Assembly: GCA_034359265.1 (NCBI GenBank)
Contig: CP136892.1
Span: forward strand, 13,192,501 to 13,256,500
DNA from: Canna indica
Lineage: Eukaryota > Streptophyta > Magnoliopsida > Zingiberales > Cannaceae
Length of the DNA: 64,000 bases
Direction: 5' to 3'
Below, in pieces: positions 36,129-45,944 of this stretch; the first letter of the stretch is position 1; each line of letters opens with the position of its first letter. Position numbers and translations under genes: made by a program. Below the pieces are notes generated by a model that saw only the letters and a list, made by a program, of their open reading frames with translations, was not told the origin of the DNA and did no database searches.

Positions 36129-37973
36129 ATCTCCCCCTTTTTAATGATGACAAACATCCTTAAGAAAATATATATATATTAAAGCACAAAGGATATCAAT
36201 TAAGGGATTTCTCCCCCTATCAACATGCATATCTATATAATAGAACTCTCCCTATCTATATGCATGATTTTCCTATATTTTCTTTCCTTTTACCTATATT
36301 TTTCTCTCACTTTTGACATCAATCAAAAAGGGCGAAGAAAAGTCAACCTATAGTCAAAGTTGAGACTCTAAAACTATTTTCCATGAAACATGAAAATCTC
36401 AACTAAAGGGATGAAAAATCAAATATCTAATATGAGACTAAATCATACATGATAGCATTAGATGATAAATATATTCCAAGTCTAGAAATCATGTATAGGC
36501 TTAAGTATTGATATTTTCGTGTATCGATCAAGGAGTCAAAAATCATTTTAGAAATGATTTTTCTCATCACATGAGTGTAATGATACCAAATGTGAATTCA
36601 AATTATCATATTTGAAGTCTCATTCGAAGATTGGACAAAAAATCAAAGTATCGAAAAAATAAATATTTGAAAAGAACGATACTTTAAAGTTTTGAAATCC
36701 AATTTCAAAAACCCATATCAAATTATATTCTTACTAAATTTTTTTGAAATTTTTACTGAAGAAACTAGATCTTTCAGAGAACATGCAGTTTGAAGAATCA
36801 TCGAAAAATCAATTTTTTACATTTTTCTAAAAATAACTAAAATCTAGTGACATTTTCGTAAATATTAGCTATTTTTCAAAAGTTCTTAGTTTTCATTCAA
36901 ATTTCCAGATATCAAGATATAATCATTTAAGCATGTTTATCAAGTTTGAAATGAAAATGATGTCATTTGGTCAAAATTTCACCTTAGCATGATTTCATTA
37001 AAAAACAAGCATTACCAACATGAAATTACTAAGTATCAAATTTTATCTTTTACTCATGGTTTTTCAAACATAAACACTTAGACACCTTGCATGAGTAAAT
37101 CTAAACATGTTTGTGAAGTTTGGACTCAAAATGAGATTTCTAAGTCAAATTATTGACTTAGGTCAAATTTTTTCAAGTTTAGTCCCCTAAGGTGAGCTAG
37201 TTATCATTTTTCCCATTTATACATGATTTTTCAATTTTAGCAAACATGGAAGTAGATCATGAGTAAACTCAAACATGTTTATTAAGTTTCAATCTTAAGA
37301 TGAAGTCTCTAAGATGAAATTATACCTAGAGCACATTTCATTCAAACATGATTTCATGAAATTGCCTAAGTATCAAAATTTTATCTACTCATGAGATTTC
37401 AATCAATTATCATGCAAAAATATTCATGAGCATAGAGAAATTATTTTGTCAAGAAAGTAGAGGTGTTATGCAAGAATTTTGCCAAAATGAAACTCATACG
37501 TCCTTTCTTGAGAAATTCCATAGTTTTCATTTTCTTTTTTTCCAATTTTCTTTAGCCTTCCAAATTTTACCACTTTCTTAACTTGCAAGTAGGCTTCATT
37601 AGTATCATAATGAAATCATATACCAACTAGCAAGCTAACTTACTAAATAGCAAAGGTTTAATGCAAATTTTTATTTAAAAATCTTAACCTATGCTAGATA
37701 GTATAGATTCATTTTAAGGAGTTATCATGATATCAAAATGAATCAAAGAGATCTTAAAATATGAAATATTTGAAAAGTAAGATCTCTAAACATGTTTAAC
37801 TAGTTTGGACTTAAAAAGAAGGTCTCTAATAATGAATATCAACCTAGAGCAAGTTTCATTTAATGAAATTTGCCTAAGTACTAAAATTCCACCTACTCAT
37901 GAGAATTCAAGGGTTTAGCATACAATTCTAATCATGAGTATAGAGAAATAACTTAAGCTTAAACATTGAGGTA
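36129..37973 (-). mobile_element. Internal noncoding region of copia element 2
   Basis: Beyond the polypurine tract lies 1.8 kb of AT-rich sequence with no open frame of note. It contains diverged repeats of AAACATG(A)TTT(C) and CTAAGTATCAAAATTT types. It continues at 45,223-45,944 after CACTA copy 2. Long noncoding stretches next to the 3' LTR are known in SIRE-type copia elements. I see no pol sequence in it. Confidence 0.7.
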
Positions 37974-37995
37974 CACTACTAGAAACTTGGTCTTC

Positions 37996-38279
37996 AGCAA
38001 CGGCTATCAGCAACGGTCGCTCAAGCCATTGCTATTTGCAACGGCTTTCTTACGGCCGCCCGAGCCGTTGCAGATATCTGTATCTGCAACGGCGTACTAA
38101 CGGAAAACAGAGCCGTTGCTGATTATTTTAATTATCAGCAACGGCTTTCGGACGGAATGGCGAGCCGTTGCTTATGTTTTACTATTCAGCAACGGCGTGC
38201 TAACGGATAAGTGAGCCGTTGCTGATAATAACTTATCAGCAACGACGTTCTAACGGGCGAGTGAGCCGTTGCTGATAAG
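37996..38279. repeat. 5' subterminal repeat array of CACTA copy 2
   Basis: Imperfect palindromes pair (T)ATCAGCAACGGC with GAGCCGTTGCTGATAA at roughly 55-60 bp spacing. They run directly up to the TATA box. Confidence 0.9.
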
Positions 38280-38281
38280 TT

Positions 38282-38422
38282 TATATAGGGCACGCTCTCG
38301 CGCCCGACTCTTCTTCCTCCCACTGCTCGCTGCTGCCGCCGCCGCTCCTGCCGACGCCACTCGCCGCCGCTGCCGCTGCTGCCGACGCCGACGACGCCGA
38401 CCGCTGCTGCCGACCTTTTCAG
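38282..38422 (+). promoter_or_regulatory. CACTA copy 2 TATA box, leader exon and splice donor
   Basis: TATATA at 38,282-38,287 follows the last subterminal repeat by two bases. Transcription would start near 38,312. The leader is GC-rich and ends in CCTTTTCAG|GTAAGTCT (donor at 38,422/38,423). Acceptors TTGATTGACAG|AATC (39,447) and TCTGTTCGACAG|AT (42,997) lie 4 and 2 bases before the two start codons. Splicing is inferred from sequence only. Confidence 0.65.
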
Positions 38423-38755
38423 GTAAGTCTCTTCCCTGCTGCCGTCTCTTCCCTGCGGCCGGCGGAAATCACTCGACCGAAACCCTATTTCTAGGGTTTC
38501 GGCCGGCGGCGGTCGGCCGATGGCCGCCGCCAGACCTTCTGCAGTGGCCGGACAGTGTGTCCGGCCACTGTACGCCGGCGCCGGAGGGTGGACTCCGGCG
38601 CCGGAATTTATAATATATATATATAGTTTATATTATTTTATAATTGTTAATTAATTATTTTATAATTGTTAATTAATTATTTAATAATTGTTAATTAATT
38701 GTTTAGATTAATTGTTTAATTTGTTAGATTAATTATTAGGGTTTAGATTAATTTC

Positions 38756-39022
38756 GGACGCGCGCCGGAATCGTCCACTTCGGACGCGTGCCGGAATCGT
38801 CCAATATGGACTCGCGCCGGAATCGTCCAATTCGGACTCGCGCCGGAATCGTCCACTTCGGACGCGCGCCGGAATCGTTCAATTCGGACTCGCGCCGGAA
38901 TCGTCCACTTCGGACATGCGCCGGAATCGTCCAATTCGGACTCGCTCAGAAATCGTCCACTTCGGACTCGCGTCGGAATCGTCCACTTCGGACGCGCGCC
39001 GAAATCGTCCAATATGGACTCG
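38756..39022. repeat. 26-bp minisatellite of CACTA copy 2, about 10 units
   Basis: Units of GCGCCGGAATCGTCCA(A/C)TTC-GGAC(G/T)C type are the complement of the array at 21,948-22,312. There are fewer units than in copy 1. Confidence 0.9.
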
Positions 39023-39187
39023 AACTGTCTCGAAACATTTAGAAAATAATCATCCATCCGACGAGTTGATATGTTAGCAAAACCTTAGATCCGTTCGGGG
39101 ATTGTATGTTCGTGTAAAAGAAGTAGATGATCTTTTATACGACGTACAATTCTTGAATTGTCCCTGATTGGACAATTTGGGAATATA

Positions 39188-39377
39188 GTTATTTGTACTG
39201 CACTTACGTTTTTATTTTAACTGTTAACTAATTATTCTAAATTTCGGCAACATCTCTCTTGTTCTCCGATACGCGCCCAGATGATATGCGTATTCGGAGA
39301 ACTGTAGGGAGATGCTGTCGAAATTTAGAATAATTAGTTAACAGTTAAAATAAAAATGTAAGTGCAGTACGAATAAC
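39188..39377. repeat. Palindrome of about 190 bp upstream of the transposase, copy 2
   Basis: The arm starting GTTATTTGTACTGCACTTAC pairs with the arm ending GTAAGTGCAGTACGAATAAC. Weaker pairing continues outward to about 39,165 and 39,405. The apex loop lies at CCCAGATGATATG near 39,287. It ends 70 bp before the inferred transposase splice acceptor. Confidence 0.9.
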
Positions 39378-39451
39378 ATAAATCCCGAATGGAATAGGAC
39401 AATCTCACCTAAAGACATTAACCAAAGAAATTGTCATTGATTGACAGAATC

Positions 39452-42400
39452 ATGTCGGCTGATCGAAGTTGGATGTACCGACGTCTTGATCGTGGAGCTT
39501 TAACGAATGAGTTTCGATTAGGCGTAACGTACTTCCTAAATTTCGCCTATTCGAATCGGAATTTCGTTAGCATGGGTGATCAAATCCGATGTCCGTGCCG
39601 CATTTGTTCGAATGGACGATTTTTGGATCGGGAGACTGTCACTCTGCATCTATATACCAAAGGATTTGCACCAAGATATTTTCTATGGACTTGTCACGGG
39701 GAGTCACGCGAAGTCGGGACGTCGAGCAATCCTGTCCTTCAGACATATGGTGAATCTTCCTCTGCTGGTGCTTCTTCATCCGGTCAATGTAATCCCTATA
39801 GAACTATGATACTTGATAGTCTTGGGGGTCAATTCCGCCTGAATGATAATGTTGATCGACCAGTTCTTCAGACATCAGTCCCACCAGATACTACAGCGGT
39901 TGATATCACAGAAGTAGGGGCTGCGGTAGAGATTGAATTACCGAATAAAGAAGCTGCAGAATTTTACGAGATGTTGAAAGCTGCCGATGAACCTTTGTAT
40001 GAGAATTGTCCTAAATACACTAGGTTTTCAGCAATGACACAGCTCTTAAACATCAAGGCCGATTGTAATATCAGCGGAGTTGCGTATGATCGGATTGCTG
40101 GATTGATTAATGGAATGCTGCCTACTGATAACAAGTTTGAGCCTACTTTTTATAAGACTAAAAAGCTAATGAGAAAATTGGGGCTTGGGTACGAAAAAAT
40201 ACACGCGTGCCAAAATAACTGCATTTTATATTATAAAGAAAATGTGCAGTTGGATAAATGCCCTGTATGTCAACACCCTCGTTACAAGGAGAAGAAATCG
40301 GTCCGACAGAAAAATATCCCGTTTAAGGTGCTTCGGTATTTTCCACTAACACCGAGGCTTCAAAGATTATTCATGTCGGAAAAGATAGCCCCCTACATGA
40401 GTTGGCATGCAAGAAGTCGTGATGATACAGTAATGACTCATCCATCTGACAGTGAAGCATGGAAACATTTGGATACATGTTATCCTTCATTTGCTATGGA
40501 TACTAGAAATATCAGATTGGGATTGTGCACAGATGGTTTTAATCCGTTTGGACATTCTGCAACTCCTTATTCAGTTTGGCCAGTGCTGCTGACAGTTTAT
40601 AATTTGTCACCGTCAATGTGCATGAAGGATGAATTTATTTATCTTTCGATGATTATTCCGGGTCCTAAGGGTCCGCGAAAAGAAATTGACATATTTCTCA
40701 GACCCTTGATAGATGAATTGAAAACATTGTGGACTGAGGGAGCTGTCACTTATGATTGTCATCGGAAGCAAAACTTTAATTTAAAGGCCGCGGTCTTGTG
40801 GACAATCAATGATTTCCCGGCGTACGGCATGTTGTCGGGTTGGAGCACTCACGGCCGACTCTCTTGCCCGTATTGTATGGAACACTCTAAATCAATCAGT
40901 CTTCAGAACGGACGAAAAATCTCATTCTTTGATTGTCATCGTCGATTCCTACCGGTTCATCACCAGTATCGAAGGAATCGTAATAAATTTACTAAGGGCA
41001 GAGTCGAAAGAGATGGGCCACCACCGATGTTGTCTGGTGAACAAATGTTAGCACGTGTTTCAGCACTTCCAGATATTGTATTTGGTCGCAATGAAAGAGT
41101 GTCAGGTTTTGGCCAAACACACAACTGGGTGAAAAAAAGTATCTTTTGGGAATTGCCCTATTGGAGTTCATTATTGATTCGACATAATTTAGATGTCATG
41201 CACATTGAAAAAAATGTGTTTGATAATATTTTCAACACTGTGATGGATATTTCTGGAAAAACTAAAGATAATGTTAAAGCCCGACATGATCTGAAAATAC
41301 TTTGTAAAAGACCAGAGTTGGAGTTACAAGAGGTCAATGGACGATATCTGAAACCGAAGGCCCTATATGTGTTAAATAAACAACAGATCAAAGATGTTTG
41401 TCAATGGGTAAAAGAACTCAGATTACCCGATGGATATGCTTCAAACTTATCTCGATGTGTGAACGTCGATGATTGCAAAATATCAGGGATGAAGAGCCAT
41501 GATTGTCATGTATTCATGCAGAGATTACTTCCGATCGCATTTCGAGATCTTCTACCTGATAATATTTGGGGTCCGTTGACTGAATTAAGTATGTTTTTTA
41601 GAAGCATCTGTGCAAATGTCCTTCGAGTCGAAGATATGTCAACACTTGAAAATAATATTGTTGAAATCATATGCAAGCTGGAGCAGTTTTTCCCTCCTGC
41701 ATTTTTTGACTCGATGGAGCATCTACCGATACACTTGGCATACGAGGCACGAGTTGGTGGCCCCGTTCAATATCGTTGGATGTACTTATTTGAAAGATAC
41801 ATGAATCGTTTGAAGAAAAAAGTAAAGAACACCGCAGCTGTTGAAGGATCAATATCTGAATCGTATATCATCCAAGAAATTTCAACATTCTGCTCATTTT
41901 ACTTTGAATCCACAGTACAGACAAGATTTGATCGTCTTCCACGTAACGACGACGGGGGTGTTCGACATTCAGATGGACGTTTAAATATATTTTGTCACTC
42001 TGGTCGTGCTTTTAGTTCTCGTCCATCTCGACACTTAAGCGATGAAGAGTATCATTTGGCACACTTGTATGTATTACTCAATTGTCCAGAGATTGAACAA
42101 TTCATTGAAATATTTGACATTGAGATGGTGCAAAAATACTCTATTCACAACGATCAAGAATTGGAGACATTACGGAATCGTGATTTCCCTTCTTGGATTC
42201 AGACTTACAGCAAAGATCACAGAGCTGAAATAGATGAAAAAATATTTGAGTTTGTTAGTGGACCGTCGCGACTTGTGTCGTGCTATAGCGGATATTTTGT
42301 TAACGGGTATAAATTTCACACGGTTGAATATTCATCTACAAAAAAGACGATGAATGCTGGGGTCTGCGTGAAAGGGACAACCTATGTTGAATGTGATATG

Positions 42401-42922
42401 GATTTCTATGGACTAGTGGAAGAAGTGATAGAGTTGCACTACTTCGGCTTGAAATCAGTGTTCCTATTTAGATGTCATTGGTTCGATACAACAGAAAGGG
42501 GCATGAAAGTTCATCAAAAATACAAACTTGTTGAGGTTAATTACAAATCGAAATTGGCAGCAAATGAGCCATTTATATTGGCATCACAAGCCGAACAAGT
42601 ATATTACGCGAAGTATCCGGCTCGAAATAAAGATAGAGCAGATTGGCGTGTAGTTTGTAAGACAAAAGGTAGAGGAAAAATTGATCCGATAGTAGGAGAA
42701 AATGATCCTCCTGGTTTCTATCAAGAAGATGATCTTCCTGCTGTGGATCGTATTATTCCAATACTCGAGGATGCAGACACAACGTCAATTCAATTAGAAG
42801 TTGAATATGCTGATGATGACGATCATGAAATTGAGGAAGCTGGAGATGAAGAAGATGACGAAGAGGAAGAAGAGGAAGAAGAAGAAGAATTCGAAGACTA
42901 TTATTCAGATGATGAGGAATAA
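39452..42922 (+). CDS. CACTA TNP2-type transposase, full length (1,156 residues)
   Basis: The transposase cuts and rejoins CACTA element ends in the nucleus. I start at the ATG at 39,452 (MSADRSWMYRRLDRG); the frame is open upstream to a TTG, but a splice acceptor lies between. Residues about 1-85 are the transposase-associated domain (CPCRICSNGRFL). Transposase_21 follows, with CPVCQHPRYKEKK, CTDGFNPFG (Asp at about 361), CPYCMEHSKS and HNLDVMHIEKN (Asp at about 581), motifs of the RNase H-like core. DUF4218 spans about 690-820, DUF4216 about 970-1,015, and an acidic Glu/Asp tail ends the protein at about 1,120-1,155. Length is usual for the family. No stop or frameshift is seen, unlike copy 1. 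The second gene begins 77 bp downstream. Confidence 0.95.
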   Translation: MSADRSWMYRRLDRGALTNEFRLGVTYFLNFAYSNRNFVSMGDQIRCPCRICSNGRFLDRETVTLHLYTKGFAPRYFLWTCHGESREVGTSSNPVLQTYGESSSAGASSSGQCNPYRTMILDSLGGQFRLNDNVDRPVLQTSVPPDTTAVDITEVGAAVEIELPNKEAAEFYEMLKAADEPLYENCPKYTRFSAMTQLLNIKADCNISGVAYDRIAGLINGMLPTDNKFEPTFYKTKKLMRKLGLGYEKIHACQNNCILYYKENVQLDKCPVCQHPRYKEKKSVRQKNIPFKVLRYFPLTPRLQRLFMSEKIAPYMSWHARSRDDTVMTHPSDSEAWKHLDTCYPSFAMDTRNIRLGLCTDGFNPFGHSATPYSVWPVLLTVYNLSPSMCMKDEFIYLSMIIPGPKGPRKEIDIFLRPLIDELKTLWTEGAVTYDCHRKQNFNLKAAVLWTINDFPAYGMLSGWSTHGRLSCPYCMEHSKSISLQNGRKISFFDCHRRFLPVHHQYRRNRNKFTKGRVERDGPPPMLSGEQMLARVSALPDIVFGRNERVSGFGQTHNWVKKSIFWELPYWSSLLIRHNLDVMHIEKNVFDNIFNTVMDISGKTKDNVKARHDLKILCKRPELELQEVNGRYLKPKALYVLNKQQIKDVCQWVKELRLPDGYASNLSRCVNVDDCKISGMKSHDCHVFMQRLLPIAFRDLLPDNIWGPLTELSMFFRSICANVLRVEDMSTLENNIVEIICKLEQFFPPAFFDSMEHLPIHLAYEARVGGPVQYRWMYLFERYMNRLKKKVKNTAAVEGSISESYIIQEISTFCSFYFESTVQTRFDRLPRNDDGGVRHSDGRLNIFCHSGRAFSSRPSRHLSDEEYHLAHLYVLLNCPEIEQFIEIFDIEMVQKYSIHNDQELETLRNRDFPSWIQTYSKDHRAEIDEKIFEFVSGPSRLVSCYSGYFVNGYKFHTVEYSSTKKTMNAGVCVKGTTYVECDMDFYGLVEEVIELHYFGLKSVFLFRCHWFDTTERGMKVHQKYKLVEVNYKSKLAANEPFILASQAEQVYYAKYPARNKDRADWRVVCKTKGRGKIDPIVGENDPPGFYQEDDLPAVDRIIPILEDADTTSIQLEVEYADDDDHEIEEAGDEEDDEEEEEEEEEEFEDYYSDDEE

Positions 42923-42999
42923 TTGTAAAGTATATATATTTTATTAAATATATCTCTACTATTTATACAATAATCTGATTATATGTCTGTTCGACAGAT

Positions 43000-44520
43000 A
43001 TGTTTGGTCGTGGTTATCGACGCAGGAGAGCTTCGGAGTCTCCGATCGGTGAGACTCCAGCACTTACTCATGCTGCTGATCCTCCTGTTGCTGATCCTCA
43101 TGAGGATGATACTGCCGAGGCTAGTACATCCAGACGCAGGCGGCCACGCGGGCCGAACAGGTGGCAGCCTCCACCAGCCACAGAGTCACGTAGATTGATC
43201 AGCGTGATTGGGGAGCGGTAATATATCATGAATTATGAATCATTATAAATTCATTATATCATAATATAATATTAAAATTTATTTTTGTTGTGCAGGTTCG
43301 AGCAAGAAGAAGTGCCGAGGAGCATTTCTTCTACTATTCGACGATACATGCACGGGGCATGGCCTACGTGGTCTCACGTGCCTAGCGAGCATGTCGACAT
43401 GTTATGGCGCGAGTTTGAGGCACGTATTATTATTTTTTTTACATGCATGATGATATATTAAGAATTGGTACTAATATTATTATTTTGCAGGCTCGCTATA
43501 CATGGGCTGAGGACCAGAGGTCCTTCATTTACGCTGCCTGGGAGTCTATTTCCCGGGCAAGGTACAACGGGCAGCTGGGGCAGGCTCGGTCCCGAGCGAT
43601 GGCCCGAGCTGGGACCACTAACATCGCGGAGACTCGGGGATACGGCCCCAGTTGGATTACTCCGGATATATGGGACCAGCTCGTGGGGATATGGTCGACG
43701 GATCGATGGCAGGAGGTTTCTCAGAATGCGGCTAGAAATCGCATGTCGGGGGGAGCAGCGCGTCACACCGGCGGCTCTGTTGCATTTGCAGTGCACGCAA
43801 ACCGTATGGTAAGTATATCGTTTAATTATATATTTTATTTGTTATTATGTGTACTAATTAATGTATTTGTTTTGTAAATGTAGACGACGGTGTCGGATGA
43901 CGGGACTGTCCAGCGACCCTCCCCGATGGCGGTGTTTGAGCGGACTCACCGTCGAGCACATGGGACGGGGGAGTACATCGACAACCGCGCTGCATACATT
44001 GTGGTAATTATATATTTGTTTAAATTATTCATTATATATTTATAATTTAAGTTTTATGATAAATATTAAACAAAAAATCAAACTCGAGTAGGAGACGTAC
44101 AGCCAGAGGGTGGTGCAGCGCGGGGGTACCCCCGAGGACTTTGACGCAGCATCGTGGGTCGAGGCCGCAGGTGGCTGGGACCATGGCCGCGTATATGGCT
44201 TCGCAGATAGTGGTCATGCGCGAGCCGTGCTAGGGCCACTTGGGGCACCGACCCCTCCGGTCGCTGGTGAGCGGCCGTCCACCTCTAGATCCAGTTATGA
44301 TCATAGTAGCAGAATAAGGACTCTAGAGGAGACGGTCGCGCGTCAGAGTCAGATGATGGAGGAGATGCATGCTATGCTACGCAACATGTCAGGTCATCCC
44401 GCAGCAGGCATCTCTTCGGCATCATCTAATCCATCGTCCTCGAGTCAGTCCACGCCGGTGTACACTCAAGCACTCCAGACCCCGCCATATGATCCAGACC
44501 ATCCTCCATCGTCATCGTGA
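43000..44520 (+). CDS. Second CACTA gene, Transposase_24 (Ptta/En/Spm) type, about 402 residues
   Basis: Proposed exons: 43,000-43,217, 43,296-43,419, 43,491-43,808, 43,884-44,003 and 44,092-44,520, all staying in frame to the TGA at 44,518. The protein starts MFGRGYRRRRASESPIGE (basic, then Pro/Ala-rich). It carries FEQEEVPRSISS, TWSHVPSEHVDMLWREFE, ARYTWAEDQRSFIYAAWESI and FERTHRRAHGTGEYIDNRA, the Transposase_24 domain, and ends in a Ser/Pro-rich tail preceded by a short coiled-coil-like stretch near SRIRTLEETVARQSQMM. Three introns are GT-AG; intron 2 appears to use a GC donor (GAG|GCACGT). In this superfamily the partner protein binds the subterminal repeats. Here that is inferred, with the CAGCAACGGC arrays as likely target. 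Confidence 0.85.
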
Positions 44521-44794
44521 GATTTTTTGTTTGGATATTGAACTTGTTACTGAGATATTGAATTTGTTTAACTTAATTTGTTTGGATATTGATACTTCAA
44601 TTTTGCATTTGAATTGTTTTTATACTATCGTGGATAATTATCAATATAAATATAATTGTTTTGATGTATATCTTGGTGTGTTTGTGATGTGAATGAATGT
44701 GTGTATGAGAGTATGTGTGTGTGAGTTATGTATCAGATAATGTATCAATGTATCAATGAAAATTAGAAATTTTAAATGTTTCTGTCCCCAGGTT

Positions 44795-45200
44795 CACATC
44801 ATCAGCAACGGCTTTCCCACGGCCATCCGTGGGAAAGCCGTTGCTAAAAGTGTATTGAAAGTCGTTGCTGATGACCTACAGCAACGGCTTAGCGACGGGG
44901 TTTTTCTAACGGCGTTGCTACGGACTCGTGGCCGTTGCTATTGATGTTATCAGCAACGGCTCCGGGTCTGTGGCAAAACCGTCGCTGATAATGTTTTTAG
45001 CGACGGCCCGACTGGCCGTTGCTGATAATGTTTTGAGCGACGGCCCGAGCGGCCGTTGCTGATCCGTTGCTAAGTCACGGCCGTTGCTGATCCGTTGCTA
45101 AGTCATCAGCAACGTGACTTTCTGTCACGGCTCTGTTGCAACGGCTCGGCCGTTGCTGATGCTCTTCAGCAACGGCTCAGCAACGGCATCAGCCGTTGCT
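44795..45200. repeat. 3' subterminal repeat array of CACTA copy 2
   Basis: At least ten CAGCAACGGC or GCCGTTGCTG motifs alternate in direct and inverted order up to the TIR, denser than in the 5' array. A partial duplication of GGCCGTTGCTGATCCGTTGC lies near 45,050-45,100. Confidence 0.9.
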
Positions 45201-45225
45201 GATGACCAAGTTTCTAGTAGTGGTA

Positions 45226-45944
45226 TAATAGTATGATTTTTGCAAAATCAAACTCATACCTCACTCTTGAAAATTTTGCCACACTTATCTTTTTCTTTCA
45301 ATTTCTATAGTCTTCCATTTTATCATAACTTGCAAGCAATATTCATTAGTAGGATAATAAAAATATAATTACTAGCAAGTTATTAAACTAAGTAGCAAAG
45401 AGAGGGTTCAATTATCGATATCAAAGTCTACTTTGCTAAATAGTTACAAATTCGTTTCAAAATGAAATCGAGTGATATCAAAACGAGTTTTAAGAGATCA
45501 CAAGTGAAATATAAATGAAAACATGATCTCCAACCCTTCATATTGGTTGAAAACCGAAAGGTCACAATTAGCCTACGATTTAGAACCGCAAGGTCGCATG
45601 AGCCCGTTATAGGCTACATAGGTCTCCGAAGAGACCATAAATCAAAAATCAAAAATCATTTAAAATATATTAAGAGCGGGGAAAATCAATCAATTTTAAG
45701 CATGTATCATAAACACCAACTTCAAACATACAAGTAGAGAAAAGGTGATGATACTAAGTGATTTAGATGCCAATTCTTAAACCTAAGGCATCTAGTCTAG
45801 GTGAAGACTTTGAAGTTGCAACCATGCAAGGATCCTTCCTTCAATTTCTTGGTCAACTTCAACTCTTCAATTTCCATCACCGTTGTGTGGTGGCTCCCCT
45901 ATAAAAGAGCATGAAACTTTTGGTACCCAAATGACTTTGGATCC
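45226..45944 (-). mobile_element. Copia element 2 noncoding region, continued
   Basis: AT-rich sequence continuing from 37,973, with similar repeats (TTTCAAAATGAAATC). Near the gag end the minus strand carries short recognisable pieces of a pol-like start, such as SKVIWVPK, but with stops. No protease, integrase or reverse transcriptase core was found. Confidence 0.6.

Larger units (their letters stand above)
37974..45222 (+). mobile_element. CACTA transposon copy 2 (En/Spm superfamily), apparently intact
   Basis: The 7,249-bp element is flanked by a perfect GTA duplication (37,971-37,973 and 45,223-45,225). Both ends begin CACTACTAGAAACTTGGTC, and the TIR runs about 31 bp with one mismatch. 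It encodes a complete TNP2-type transposase (39,452-42,922) and a complete five-exon Transposase_24-type gene (43,000-44,520). A 5' array of CAGCAACGGC palindromes, TATA box, leader exon, minisatellite and palindrome precede them, and a 3' array follows. No stop or frameshift was seen in either gene, so this may be an autonomous element. Confidence 0.95.

Noticed and set aside
39431..39451. TTG at 39,431 as the transposase start
   Set aside because: A splice acceptor (GACAG) ends at 39,447 and a standard ATG follows at 39,452 in both copies.
42820..42915. Acidic Glu/Asp codon run at the transposase end as a microsatellite unrelated to the gene
   Set aside because: The run is in frame in both copies and acidic tails are seen in TNP2-type proteins, although its length varies between copies.
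37996..45200. CAGCAACGGC repeats as a possible CRISPR-like array
   Set aside because: Spacing is irregular, the repeats alternate in orientation, and they sit just inside transposon TIRs in both copies. They are CACTA subterminal repeats in a plant genome.
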